Source: Acanthosoma haemorrhoidale (Eukaryota > Arthropoda > Insecta > Hemiptera > Acanthosomatidae). From it: 64,000 nucleotides of DNA. Below are positions 1-11,371 of this stretch, piece after piece. Each line of letters begins with the position of its first letter. Position 1 is the first letter of the stretch. A model generated the notes under the pieces. That model saw nothing but the letters and a program-made list of their open reading frames with translations. It was not told the DNA's origin and did not search any database. Made by a program: the position numbers and the translations under genes. The stretch lies in NCBI GenBank assembly GCA_930367205.1, contig OV884012.1, forward strand, positions 57,619,239-57,683,238, in the 5' to 3' direction.

Positions 1-124
1 GTGCGGGCGGACTGACCTTTATCCGCTGACCTCGTCTCCGTTTTCCTCACTTGTTCGGCGAGCGTCCGTCCCTAGGCTCGGGTATCGTCTTTTGCCGCAT
101 GAAAATCAGATGGCTACACCAAAT
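1..124 (+). other. CpG-rich block, possible 5' exon edge
   Basis: The first 100 or so bases are clearly richer in G, C and CpG than the following kilobases. A reading frame is open from about position 30, contains an ATG at 99-101, and runs to a splice-donor-like GTAAGC at 125-130, where a TAA would otherwise end it. This could be the end of a 5' exon of a gene that begins left of the window. There is no homology support. Confidence 0.2.
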
Positions 125-791
125 GTAAGCACTGAGGATGTAGATACCAGCTAATTATAGAACTGAAACATCTCCATTGATTCAGCTGTTTACGACGCTC
201 GAATAGAGGCAGTGTAATTAGTACGCTACTTCAACGCCAAGGTACAAAGTTCCTTAAAACTACGAGCCAATAATCGATCACAATATTACAATTCTTGGAA
301 ACGACAAAGCTTCCACCTAATTTTTTTCCATTCTTTTACGAAAAACGACCTCCATTAACCGATGAAGTAACTAGTTCCTTATACTGCACAGAATACAGAA
401 TAAATTTAATATTTAATAATAATAACTAACTCACCTAAGCGTACTACCAGACTACTTGTTACCACTGTCATAATGTAATAAAATAAAGCTCACAAATATT
501 AAACTGTATCAAACGGTAAGAGTACCAAAAATAATTTACTGCAACGTTTTTTGCATAACTTTTCAACTTGAGTACAGCCATTAATTTTTTAAGTGCCAAT
601 ATTGGTGGTATATTTGTTATATTAGTCCTTAAGTTTTAGGTTTCACTTTTCCTGCGTATAGATAAGTGTATATCATACTTTTATGTAACAATTGTGTTTA
701 GTGTTAATTTAGAGGCTCTGGCGTCTGGATATCAAGTCTAATAAGTCATTGTAAATGGAACAAAATATACAAATCCCCCCCCTTTCTCATT

Positions 792-796
<5 letters not shown>
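125..796. other. AT-rich non-coding stretch, nothing seen
   Basis: No open frame, repeat or RNA signal could be supported here. Confidence 0.5.
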
Positions 797-822
<26 letters not shown>

Positions 823-831
823 GCTCTCTCA

Positions 832-871
<40 letters not shown>

Positions 872-891
872 ATATATATCTATCTATCTAT
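797..891. repeat. (TC)n microsatellite followed by TA/TCTA run
   Basis: An almost pure TC dinucleotide run with a few interruptions covers about 797-871 and passes into TATATATC and TCTA units to 891. A serine/leucine-rich 60-codon frame across it is a by-product of the repeat. Confidence 0.95.
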
Positions 892-2545
892 TAAATACTG
901 TATTTATTTGCATTTACTTGTTTACAGAAACAAATAACCGATGTTTGTTATTAGCACACTCTGGACGTTGACGTTTCTTCAAATGGGACATTTCACCTAG
1001 AAATATAACGTGTTCTCTATATCGATTTTATTACATAATTATAATAAATTATCGCCCATTCAATTTTAAGTGTTATAGTTCAGATAGAGGATTGTTATAT
1101 ATTACTTTTGTCTCAACACAATCATAAAATCCCGACTGTTCCTTAGTGAGCTAGATTGAGTATCCTATGGTCCGCTTCATCTAATGCAATAATTTTGACA
1201 ATGTATGAAAATTCAAACCAACCAATGTAATAAAGGTCATATTTAAAACAAATCTTCAGTCGTGTGTCAATGGTTTGGTTTGGAGTTTTTTGGCACATCC
1301 TGCTAATGCAGACCGCAACTATGCCCATGTGAACACATCCGAAAATTTAGCTGGAAAATATGATTTCCAAATTGATATTAGTCTTACGTTAACGTTAACT
1401 AGCGTTTCCGGTAGTTGAGTTATATGCTAGGTTATAAGTGGGATTATTAAACAGGTAGATTAATTTTCTGTTAGCAATTATTTAGATATAATCCATCAAT
1501 ACCTAAGCCCTGCATCAATCGTTGTTTCTGCTCCCTTATTTGATGTTTCTTTGAGTAGGTAAATTATTCATCATTTTACCCTAGTAAATATTGCTGACCT
1601 ATTTCTCTATTGTTAAATCTCAATTAATTCAATTAATAATAGTTTTATCTCCTTTCTTAGTGAGTTGAGCATTCACCTAGATGTTTTTGGGCAGTCAGAA
1701 GGAAGAGGATTCTCATCGATATAGGCAACCGATCGTCTTTCGCTAGAATGTATGTATGTTCTGGGGGTACCGCTATCTAAAATTTTAAACGTATATTCCA
1801 AATATTAATTATTCTTTTCCATCTCATCATTATGAAAAAGATTTATATATAAAACAAACTTATTACGACCAGGGACCTAGGATGAAACGAGCTACTGTCA
1901 GATAACAATCTATGTGAGCAACACTCACACAGTTTGCCAGCTGTAGTCGAGTTTTTATCTAACAATAATACGCTCGGCATGAGTCTATTCTTTGAAATTA
2001 AATACTATCATAAAAGTGTATAGATAACGATGAATAGGTTCACTTAATAAGTAATGACAATTGTTCAACAATTTTTTATCACTTAATTGGTGCTTGTCAG
2101 AAGTGGAGTACAAATACCCAACCCATTTTGCTATCAATTTAGTAAAGAAGTAAGTATTACTAAACAAAACTTTATTGTTTTGAAATAGTATGCTTTGAAA
2201 TGATAAAATAAACGATGATAAAATAAACGATGATAAAATTACATAAGGTATAGTACTGCCTGTTTTAGTTATACAATTAATCGGAGTAAAACAGTTAATG
2301 TTTTATGTTTACAGACATTATAATGTAACTCTAAATTTTTTGATTTGTTATTTGTATAATTTTATGGTCTGTGATGTACCATGGTAAGAAAAAAACAAAG
2401 GAACTCATATAAGACAGCTGCAAAAGTAATAAGAAATACAATTAAAAAGGTCTATATAAACTAATTGAAGATTATACTTCTTTTAAACCACTTTTTTATA
2501 CAATAAACAAGGAGATAAAAATTTGAAAATGATTTTTTTTTTCAG
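892..2545. other. AT-rich non-coding stretch
   Basis: No convincing coding frame is present. Short frames around 1143-1328 and 1985-2167 have no recognisable motif and the base composition of their surroundings. The only structure seen is a small tandem repeat at 2201-2239. Confidence 0.45.
2201..2239. repeat. 15-bp tandem repeat, 2.6 copies
   Basis: The unit TGATAAAATAAACGA occurs at 2201-2215 and 2216-2230, with a partial third copy to 2239. Confidence 0.9.
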
Positions 2546-2886
2546 GTTTTGAGTCGTTACTTGGACCTAAATCAGGATTGGAAAGCATGAGTCTCATTGA
2601 GCCGACCGTAGCCTACAGAGGATTTAGAGAACAGTTAGATGCAAATGGCGTGGGCATGAACGGCCGATTTGTGACTTTTTATTCTCCATCTTTGTCTCGT
2701 GTCTTATTCTTTCTATCTCGTGAGTGCCACACACGATTCTTTATCATAATGTCCTCTTTGGTTTCTTTATCCGACTTCCTTCGGTCGTTTTGTATTCTTA
2801 TTTGGACCGCTCCAGGTCGCATTCACAGATCCCCTATTTTTTTCAAGTGTGCCTCATTAGTATATCTGACGACGGAATATCAATAA
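2546..2886 (+). CDS. possible exon, unknown product
   Basis: A long T-run ending in CAG at 2543-2545 makes a good 3' splice site. After it one frame stays open (first ATG 2578) to a stop at 2884-2886, and a donor-like GTGAGT lies inside at 2720-2725, so an internal exon could be about 2546-2719. The encoded stretch is mixed in composition and I do not recognise it. Upstream of the acceptor the frame is closed by a TGA, as expected if the exon begins at the acceptor. An AATAAA lies near 2924, so a terminal exon is also possible. No family, conservation or expression evidence is available; it may be chance or part of a non-coding RNA. Confidence 0.2.
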
Positions 2887-3040
2887 CACGATGTAATTAA
2901 TATGAGATTAAACTTGCGTTTCTTTAATAAAGTAATTAATTAACCTAATAATTGTCAGCAGTAGCTTGGTCTTGACCTTTCGGCCCCCTGACAATACATT
3001 CTTGACCATAATTGACTCCAAGATGCAACAGCTTGGTTTT

Positions 3041-3090
3041 TATTCACTTATCTATATATTAAGCGAGCGGTAGTTGAGGATATCGCTTGA
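3041..3090. repeat. 50-bp direct repeat, copy 1
   Basis: This segment is repeated without visible change at 3179-3228. Within it AAGCGA and TCGCTT form a short potential hairpin. The interval between the copies is 88 bp and AT-rich. Confidence 0.9.
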
Positions 3091-3178
3091 GAATAATCGG
3101 TAACATTTGAGCACAGAATAAAACAAAATTTTAGTAATTTTGCATGAATAAATAAGTTTATCAGTTGTATTTCATTTG

Positions 3179-3228
3179 TATTCACTTATCTATATATTAA
3201 GCGAGCGGTAGTTGAGGATATCGCTTGA
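3179..3228. repeat. 50-bp direct repeat, copy 2
   Basis: Second copy of the 3041-3090 unit in the same orientation. Flanks on both sides differ from those of copy 1 except for a loosely similar T-rich run just upstream. Confidence 0.9.
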
Positions 3229-4328
3229 CATTTCTCAGACCTAAAAACACAATGTTGTGGAATCTATGGAAGGTTAATATTTGCAATTTAATATCCATAT
3301 TTTAAAACATGTAAAATGAATGTTTGATTCTAAGAATGTTTTATTACGCTATGATAGAAAAAAAAAGCATTATTGCGGTCGGCAAAGACATAAGAAATGT
3401 AATTTATAATATTTTTATAGCCACATAACCCTGGCTGCCTGCATACGACAGTTGAAAGTAATTATTGCATCTCTGTTATTTGATTTCGCAAACAGTTCTT
3501 TTGGATTATACGATCTAGTACCGTTTTTAGGGCCTAGTCATCAAATAGCAATTAACTTGGCTCCCCTCAGGATTGCTATTGCTGCGGAGTAGAAAAGGTT
3601 ACGCGGCCAATAGACAATAACCTATTTATACATAAACTAATTATTGCTATCTATAGAAGTCAAAGTAAAATTTTTATTATTGCCGGAACTTTCTTTTCAA
3701 ACAATCAGAGGGGAGATGAAAATAATTGTCAATTCATAGCGAATAATTATGCAAACAAAAATACGGTATGCACCCATTCTAAAAAAAATACTAAAATGTA
3801 TTACTACTTAAGAGAAACCGATCACTCACACACATTTATAAAACTATAAAACACCCACCATCCTTCAGAAATGCTATAAAAAATATTTAAAACTTTATCG
3901 TTGTGACTAATTTTACGAAACCGTGACTAGAAGGAAAGTAGTTTTTGATAGTTGTTAATCTTAACGAGCTACTTTTATAATTAATTACTGAAATAAACAG
4001 AAGCGTGTTTCTCATCGAGACTGAATGAGTAATTATTGATAATTATTATTGCCGAATAATAAAAATCGGCCTGGCGTGTAAATAGCCAGTAATAATGATA
4101 TACACCCAGCGTTTGTTTAAAAATTATTATTCAATTTCATAACTTGAAAATCAGAATTATCACCTTGCTTTGGTAAGGCTGCGAAAAGGTTCCTGGTTCG
4201 CATCTGGTATATATACTTTTCCTGATAATCAGTTTATTCCAAATAAGATATGAGGATCCATAATTATTTGTAACTTTAAAGGGGCTATGAAATAAAAAAT
4301 ACAGGTAGGATATGTATCGCAAGGTATC
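3229..4328. other. AT-rich stretch with two compositionally distinct patches
   Basis: No gene seen. Patches around 3535-3640 and 4060-4120 have mixed composition and several homeodomain- or forkhead-like short motifs (for example ATTA, TGTTTA), unlike the simple AT-rich flanks. They could be regulatory sequence, but that is a guess from composition only. Confidence 0.3.
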
Positions 4329-4349
4329 AAAAAAAAAAAAAAAAAAAAA
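4329..4349 (+). repeat. poly(A) run of 21
   Basis: Twenty-one A residues end an otherwise unassigned segment. The preceding 150 bp contain a B-box-like GGTTCGCATC at about 4195, so it could be the tail of a decayed SINE or processed RNA copy; no target-site duplication was found. Confidence 0.6.
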
Positions 4350-5232
4350 TCTTACGGAAGCTATAAGTTGTATTTTGAAAATAATGTAAACAATTTTCGT
4401 TTCGACAGTTACTAAATTGCACTCCTTTGAGCTTTCAACAGTTGACCGTCATATCCATTGACTGCTCAAAACACCGACATGTTTGCTTAAATAACACAAT
4501 GAATAATAGATTATACAGAATTAAAAAAACAAATATATTTTGATACATACTCCTAAGACATAAAAATATCAAACAAACAAAATCATTGGTAAACATTTAA
4601 AATCATCCTTTTTGTAAAAAAAACAATTAATTTCAAATTTTGAGAGGAAAAATTGTTTTTTCCCTTAACCTAAACTTAAAATATTTTTAAAAATTAAATC
4701 TAAACAATTAAATATAAATTTCTGCCGATGGCACCTTTTACTGCAATGCAATGCATTTTCAGCAGTTTCTGCCACTAATACTATCTCTGGCTATGGGGAG
4801 AGGAAAAAAAAACGATTGGGAAAAGTTAAAAATATGACAGGATTTTGAAAAATTACTGTCACTCCGTAAATTTTGAACGTACACAATGATTGGGATCATT
4901 TTCAAAATCAACCGTATGGAATTTTTTTAAAAATTAAATAACACTGCTCTGCGATGTTAATGTTAATGTTGCGATGTCAATTTTTTTTTTTTTCTTATTT
5001 CAAAACCTCAACAAAATAATACAATGTACAAAAAATAAATAATTAAATAATTGGATTACATATTTCTCCTCTTTCTGCATTTAAATGCATTTGGCGGAGT
5101 GCATAATATAATAAAATTTTTATTGTTGTTAAAAGTTCATCGTTCTTATACAACACTAGGTGATGAGGCTCACCTTCTAGCTGCGATGCATGTATTTATA
5201 TGAATGTATATACTCTGACTGTACTGTGCCTA
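4350..5232. other. AT-rich non-coding stretch, nothing seen
   Basis: Several A and T homopolymers, no coding or structural signal that can be supported. Confidence 0.5.
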
Positions 5233-5514
5233 TCAGGGAGACTGCATGTGTTTGATACCCATACTGACATCTTGTTTGAGGGTATCGGTTGTGGATGAAG
5301 ATGCAGCAGGTGATCCAGGTGTCGGACGGGTGAATACGGTTGTTAGTTGTGCTAGCATGGATAATCCATTGGCTGCACAGTTGGAACCTGCGGTGAGCGC
5401 AATCAACAGCGCGTGCCCGCTCAGCAACTCTATTAATTCGATACGGCTATAGAGGCTTCGTTTTCTGTCAAATTGGTAAATTACCCGTCTGCCGGTGGTG
5501 ATGCTCACGAGCAA
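5233..5514 (-). CDS. possible coding exon, unknown product
   Basis: A 93-codon frame on the minus strand stands out by higher GC and codon-like composition in an AT-rich region. The residues are hydrophobic and small in the middle (about 30-60), then rich in Pro, Ala, Ser and Thr (about 62-78), which looks like a helix followed by a linker. A minus-strand acceptor-like site (TTTGACAG, about plus 5465) would give an exon beginning near codon 17. A GTCAGT near plus 5265 could be a weak donor. A plus-strand frame at 5246-5452 overlaps and is probably its shadow. I do not recognise the family; the call rests on composition and frame only. Confidence 0.3.
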   Translation of the reverse strand: MLVSITTGRRVIYQFDRKRSLYSRIELIELLSGHALLIALTAGSNCAANGLSMLAQLTTVFTRPTPGSPAASSSTTDTLKQDVSMGIKHMQSP

Positions 5515-6429
5515 TTAGGTATACGAGTCACGGATATTAAATGTAACGAACGTGGTTGAATATTTTGGTCGTTACGAAATATGATCATATCGGTATTTGA
5601 TCGTGCTACAAAACTACTATGTTACTTATTTAAGTATACGATAAAAATAACTCGACCCGGGTAAAAATCTGGCGTTAATATTCACCAACTGTAGACCAAC
5701 CGTAACATGCAAGTCATCATAGCAAGATAATTTCATAAGAAAAATGGAATACTACTGCCACGGAAAATTATTAGCAGACTTATCGTTACAGGAATGTTGC
5801 CACCATGATGGAAGACCAACAATTTCCCACAATTCAGTAGATTCTACAAACACACGCAGATAATTACTTTTATACTTATATCACGTACGTGATATCAATA
5901 GGTGATTATTACATTACTCTTATAATACGTTTACAAACGCAATACATTACCAGAGCAAAAGTAACCTACTAAATTTATGTATTTAATGAACCAACGAGAT
6001 TTACTGGTGGGTTATGATGGACCCATGTTCATCTCACCTCCTAAGTGCAGTCATCAAAAAACCAGTTTATCAAAATGTTTTTTTATAGTGGATATGATTT
6101 TGCAGTAGTGCCATCCATCTTGTCTAAAAAAAAAAAAATAAAAACACACCTTTCTTGTTTATGAAGGAAATCATCGATGAAGTACTCATACAAATTATAA
6201 TTAAAGAAAAAGTAAATAAGAAAATCTAACTAACGAACACACCCTAAAATATTTTATGAATTAGAGTGTCGTTACTAGAAAAACATTTCTTCAGTAACAA
6301 TATATCATACCCTACATATGTTCGCAATATTTTGAAGTAAAGGATTCTCGCTGTGCTTAAGTCTATCTATAAAGTTTGTAGATATTGTTTTTAAAATATT
6401 TTCTCTATAAATCCATCCATTGTGTACTG
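5515..6429. other. AT-rich non-coding stretch
   Basis: Nothing supported except a short motif at about 6318-6350 (CAATATT...GGATTCTCGCTGTG) that recurs at about 7510-7540 and belongs to the repeat described next. Confidence 0.4.
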
Positions 6430-7200
6430 TTTTATTTTAGCAGCTAGGGCCACAAATATTTCTGCATTTCCTTCCTAAGCTTATTAGTTAATATATTTCT
6501 GTATTTAATTAGTTTTCTTGGCATACTCCTGGTATTACATTAAAATAAAAAAAAACTATGAACACCCCACGACCTCAAGGTAATATACTTTTTCTAAAAA
6601 TCGATGTATAGATCATTAAATACACATTACCATAAATATAGAGTCTGAGATTGGTTTCTTAATTTAAGATAAACGAGATACAAACAGATATCAGCATGTA
6701 AATTAACACGTCTAGGAAATAATGTGCCTATTATTAATATAACGTGTAGACAATAATTATGTTTACGGACAGTTATCAATTGTAAATTTAAAGTGGATAT
6801 TTTAAAAATCGTAAAATAATGTACTTATCCAGCATTTAATCAAGTCCAAAGTCCAAGGATACTTTACACTGAAAGGTGTAAACTACGACATTTTATTAAT
6901 CCATAATAGTTCTATTAAAAATAATTAATTAATTAATTAATAGCTCTTGATTTTGTGTTTATCATTATCTTGGCATCAAATAGATCTACTATGCAAGAAA
7001 AGCGCCGGTTGAGGTAAAGTTGCTGACAAGATGTTTAATGGCAGTTTCAATCATTTTTTGAATTTATAGTCGAAAAACAAATATCGGTTCGTTTTAACAT
7101 TAAATGATAGAAAATTAACATTTAGTGATAGAATGATAAGAAAAATTGTAGTATGACAAATCATCTGATTAGCGAATCTAATGATTGATTTCTGAGTTTA
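6430..7200 (+). repeat. diverged dispersed repeat, copy 1
   Basis: This segment aligns by eye over most of its length with 21190-22055, with many substitutions and small indels. Shared anchors include TACACATTA followed by CATAAATATAGAG, CATGTAAATTAACAC, and similar 3' parts near 7080-7200. No coding frame or terminal repeat is visible, so the element class is unknown; an old non-autonomous transposon or satellite-like unit are both possible. Confidence 0.65.
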
Positions 7201-7335
7201 GTTTCCACCCTGGAAATAAAGGTGCTAGATGAAGATAGAACGAGATTACGTTGTAGCAGCGAGACTAGTGATAGTTTACACAATTACCATCGGATTACTT
7301 TTCTAATGGCAAAAATCTTTTCCCTATCCTCTTCG

Positions 7336-7540
7336 TAAGATTGTCAATACAACCTCATTGGATGATATAATTGTGTTTTTAAATAGCTATCAAGACCTTT
7401 CCCAGTTATTTTTATCACAAAGAAAAAAAAAATACAGTTAAAATGAATTGTCATTGAGACATTTTTTTTTTTTTTTCAAAAATGTAAGTATAGATTCGAA
7501 ATTACCATTACAATATTGGGAAGCGATGGATTCTCGCTGT
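7336..7540 (+). repeat. partial further unit of the same repeat
   Basis: Positions 7336-7440 match 21226-21305 (shared core ATATAATTGTGTTTTTAA), and 7452-7500 match the region starting at 6573 and at 21318. This places the head of a second unit directly after copy 1, suggesting a former tandem arrangement with a spacing of about 880 bp. The match fades after 7510. Confidence 0.55.
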
Positions 7541-9069
7541 GTTTATATTAATTTATACATTTTGTGCTTGTTGCTTTTGAAAATATCTATATAGAAAGAT
7601 CTAGATAATAATTCCTCTGTCCATCACGATATACTGTGGATAGACTGAGCAAACGTTATTTAATTATACCCTTCCGCAACCGACACAAACCATTTATAAT
7701 TGGATACGTTGTGCACTCACAGATCAGTATTGATCACATTTCAAAGACGTTTCTATCGAACAGCGCATGACAATCTATTTCGCTCTTAAGGGATAAATCT
7801 CTCCTAATATAATTTACTATAAACGGACACTTTGAAACCGTACCGAATCAATTGCACCGCCTAATTAGAATTGATTATTCTCGACTATCGGACGGTAGTT
7901 ATGGGCGGTAAATCAGGCTGGCAAGGCTAGAGGACTCAAAGACGACGGCAATGGTCCGGCTCAGGTAATAAATTCAAAGTCAGTGGCAAGGCAGGGCTAG
8001 AGCGAGCGGCGATATTACCTATTAAGGTCCCGCCGACGAAATATAAATTAAATAAATAATCCATTGTGGGGGCGGATAAGTATTACATATAAGGCGGTAA
8101 ACAATAAGAAACGGGGTAGTGGCGACTGAACGATATCATATGAGCACTAAGATATTGCGGGTAATGAGGGTGATGGACGAGCGACAGCCTCAAGTCCGTT
8201 TGTCTTCTCAAAACGGCCATAACTCCTCCGCTTGTCCCATAGCCAACATCATATTCACCGAGGCATTTCATTAGCTGAATCTCAACTCTCATTTGTATTT
8301 ACATATCATTATAAATTTTATTCTAACCGTTATATTCTGGATTTTTTTCTATTATTTTTTTTCAACATATAAAAGAATGCCGCTTTCTATAATCAGTTTT
8401 CTAGAACAGACACACTAGCTATTTTAAATAACCCTCTTTGTCAACTCTTTACCTCTTAAATGACGCTTTGTTTAATCACATGATTGGGAAATGCAAATGT
8501 CTCATTTTTCAACGTCTACCCTTTTATTGAACACTAAATACAAATCAAGTGACAATCTTTCCTACGGTTGAAGAAGGGACCTGAAAATCTAGATTTGAGA
8601 AAGTAAAATAAGCGACCTAATGAACTTAACGAACCTTTTGGATAAAAAAATAGATATTTCATTTCTCTTTATTTCTTTAAAACATCAAATTCCTCTTTAA
8701 CACTATCTCCTTTTCGACATCAGACAACGTTTAGTATTAATAGCATACTTAGAATCCCACCTCGACAAAAGACTATTTGAAACCTGCGTACGTGACTTAA
8801 AAGTCAAGCGCTCAATCAAAGTAATTGGGAAACCACTTTTGACTAAATAGAAAACCTTACGCCTCAATATAAAAAAAATACTTTGGTTTATATATCCATC
8901 ATAAACCAATCTGAAATTATGGACTTGAACTCTGGGGGACAGCAAAGTACTCATTCATCAAGTTCCATCAAGTACTCATTCCAATCCGAAGTCCTTTGAA
9001 TGCATGTCCCTTTAATGTTTAAAATTACACGCAGGATCACCGATACATCCTAATCCCTCTGCAAGATCA
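7541..9069. other. non-coding stretch with GC-rich island
   Basis: No gene supported. At 7860-8060 there is an island with CpGs, GGCGG blocks and TAATTAGAATTGATTA-type homeodomain-like motifs, ending near 8030. It could be a cis-regulatory element of a gene outside the window. Short minus-strand frames at 8083-8292 and 8703-8954 show no family signature. Confidence 0.3.
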
Positions 9070-9114
9070 GCAGGTAGCAGGTAGGAGAGGAATAGGTAGC
9101 AGGTAGCAGGTAGC
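9070..9114. repeat. AGGTAGC short tandem repeat
   Basis: Seven-base AGGTAGC/GCAGGTA units occur in two short clusters separated by GAGAGGAAT. Confidence 0.85.
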
Positions 9115-9228
9115 ATATCCCGGCAATCTTCCTCGCAGATTGAAGCGACAATGGTCTCAATATATCTCCAATAAACAACCTGTTATTTTGAATCCTGGTA
9201 ATGGCTAGTATTCGTCATTTATTTTCAG

Positions 9229-9349
9229 ATCGTCTGCTGCTATCGCGCTCTCTCAGCCTGAACTGCAACTAACTAGGAGTGAAATGGTTGCAAGCGTAGC
9301 GTGGGGGATCTCTCCAATTAATGCTTTCTGCTCCTACACTGGTGAGGTG
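9229..9349 (+). CDS. candidate internal exon, unknown product
   Basis: The acceptor TTTATTTTCAG ends at 9228 and a consensus donor GTAAGT begins at 9350. The 121-bp interval has one frame fully open (40 codons beginning at its second base), and is clearly GC-richer than its flanks. The other frame starting at base 1 is closed by a TGA. The combination of strong sites, open frame and composition makes this the best short-exon candidate in the window. I do not recognise the encoded peptide, and it could equally be an exon of a long non-coding RNA. No partner exon was identified nearby. Confidence 0.35.
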
Positions 9350-9560
9350 GTAAGTGATTTATGTTTTTCATATGCTTTGTATATGTCTATATTGCCTAAA
9401 CGCATATTCTAAATACTATCTGAATCCTAGAGTGAATAAAACATTGTAAATGTAGTATGAATGCGATCCTCTATCGCAATTTACTATTGTTCATTGGGTA
9501 GATTGTATTTTTTTTTATAGTTATTTTAGTTATATTAATAATAATGTATAATACTTAATG

Positions 9561-10328
9561 TTTTTTTTTCTTGTTTTTTTCTTACCTCTCTAATTATAAG
9601 ATTAAGGATGAGGGAAAAATAAAGTATTTGGGTTGAGCGGATCCTTATACAAGGAGTACCTGCTTGAAGGTGGTGTGAGGGAATTAAGGAGTGTGGGAAG
9701 CCTCGGTAGAGGTTGATTCCTGCGGTACAGTGATGAGAGTCCACTGGTGGCAGGGCCTAGAGTCTCTCTAGGCATGTAGTGCAGTCTTATTTAGTTGGAT
9801 AGCAGTGATGGGTGCCCGTTAGAGGCTTGTTGTTGGTCGGCCAAGCGCCGTGATGTCCACCATTTGGTCTGCTTTACCAGATCTTGAGAGTTGCCATCTT
9901 GCCGGTAGCGGTGGGGGTGTCATGTCTTGGAGCAGAGGGTATTGGCTATGTTTCTTCGAGTCAAAGAACTTGATGTGTCTTCTTTGGATGGCTTCGGTGA
10001 TGGTGGGGTCTTCGAACTTTTCGTGGATTTCGGGAGCCTTCATATCACGAAAAGGGGTATGCCATAGTGCCGTGCGCAGGATTTTGTTCTGGAAGCTCTG
10101 GAGTCGAGTTATTGTGCTAGTGTGTAGGAATCGGAAGAGTGGTGTCCCAAACAGTAGAGCTGGCCTCAGGACGATCTTATATATTAACAGTTTCAGCCAA
10201 AGGGATGTAGCCGGGCTTGTGATGGGATGCTGGAGAGAGTAGTAAGTCCTAATTACTCTTTTCAACTTCTTCTGCAGGTGTGTGTAGAACGTCATGGTCT
10301 ACCTAGGTTGATGTCGAGGTAGCAATAT
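9561..10328 (-). mobile_element. LINE A: 5'-truncated Jockey-type retrotransposon
   Basis: Non-LTR retrotransposon fragment on the minus strand, consisting of the end of the reverse transcriptase reading frame, about 260 bp of 3' untranslated sequence and an A-rich tail (T-rich at plus 9561-9580). A second copy at 51028-51525 is about 94% identical over the shared part, so the family was active fairly recently. A possible target-site duplication TTAATG lies at 9555-9560 and 10329-10334; it is short and may be chance. The copy lacks endonuclease and the RT catalytic core and cannot move by itself. Confidence 0.88.
9819..10328 (-). pseudogene. C-terminal part of Jockey-type reverse transcriptase
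   Basis: An uninterrupted frame encodes the thumb and C-terminal region of a Jockey-clade RT. It begins with a YLDINLG-like version of the usual YLGxxLD motif, then the LLIYK-x-LRPALL segment, the LQSFQNKILRTAL block and the IHEKF/PTI region. These occur in that order in Jockey, TART and related LINEs after the palm domain. The palm, with the YADD/FADD catalytic motif, is missing because the insertion is 5' truncated. The first ATG of the frame is at 10293-10295, but translation of the parent element would have begun far upstream. Confidence 0.85.
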
Positions 10329-10710
10329 TTAATGTGACAAAGCTGAAATTGCCAACAGCGAGCAGTCATAATTATTGTGCGAGAGTGTTAAAGTAAAAGT
10401 TAATAAAGCTACTTTGAAAGTTAAATTGTTGAACCTCTGAGTCTGGCCAAAATTGCAGTCACTAAAAATGCTCATAAATTTTTAAACGGGTTGTTTTTCT
10501 TAGACGAATTAAATTATTCTTGATACTCCAAATAAACAAGTCTGAAAAATGTGCGTAGTCGTTTTGCCAAAAAAAAAAATCAGTTGTACATCATGATACG
10601 GTAACTACTTAATATATAATGCTTGCTATCCAAAATGTGTGTTTTCCATGTGAGAATATTTCCAAACATTCCAAATTAGAAAAAATATTAAAAAGGCCAT
10701 GTTACCCAAT

Positions 10711-10930
10711 CAAAACAAAATATTGTAATTTGGGAAGAAAGGATATTAGGAAGAAGTAGATGAAGTTCTGAGAACGTTCCCTCGCATTAATTGTATAGTA
10801 ATTGATAAAAATGGATAGTAGTGCATATTATATAGATTTATTTTGTGAAGAACAATGCATATAATAGTAAAAAAATATACTCTCGATGTTATAAAAATAA
10901 GAGCTACCGTAGCTACTCTTAAAGAAATTT
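10711..10930 (+). repeat. local duplication, copy 1
   Basis: Aligns by eye with 11202-11371: shared anchors are AAAATATTG, GAAGAAAGGA, TATTATATA, ATAATAGTAA and AAATATACTC. Divergence is high, so the duplication is old. No coding content is apparent. Confidence 0.6.
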
Positions 10931-11201
10931 CTAGGGTCGTTTCCACCGTGGAAAAAAAATCTCCATTTTTACCCCAGGGAGGGGGTACATGGGGAACAAA
11001 TCATTATAGCATACTTTTGAAAGCATTAATCGATGGTTTTTATATTCTTTTCAGACAGGCTAGTAAGCATTAGGTTTCTAGGTTTTTCCTTGTCGATGAA
11101 AAACAGAAGTGATTCTCAAGCCTTAACAAAGCTCATATTATCCAAAACTTTCAACTAAGCGAAAAAATCAAAACTTCATCATTTAACCAAATGAAAACAT
11201 T

Positions 11202-11371
11202 TCAAATGAAAATATTGAAATTTGAGAAGAAAGGACATTAGTGGATCGTTCTTCAATCATCGATAGCAGCGTATATTATATAAAGTTCATTGAAGAATAC
11301 TCCACATAATAGTAAGAAATATATACTCGATAAATTAAAAATGAGAGCTGCTCTTTCCTCAGAGAAAAAAT
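11202..11371 (+). repeat. local duplication, copy 2
   Basis: Diverged second copy of 10711-10930 in the same orientation, about 490 bp downstream, shortened by deletions. Confidence 0.6.

Noticed and set aside
755..937. 60-codon Ser/Leu-rich frame
   Set aside because: It is the translation of the TC microsatellite and its flank.
9850..10242. 130-codon plus-strand frame
   Set aside because: Antisense shadow of the LINE A reverse transcriptase remnant.
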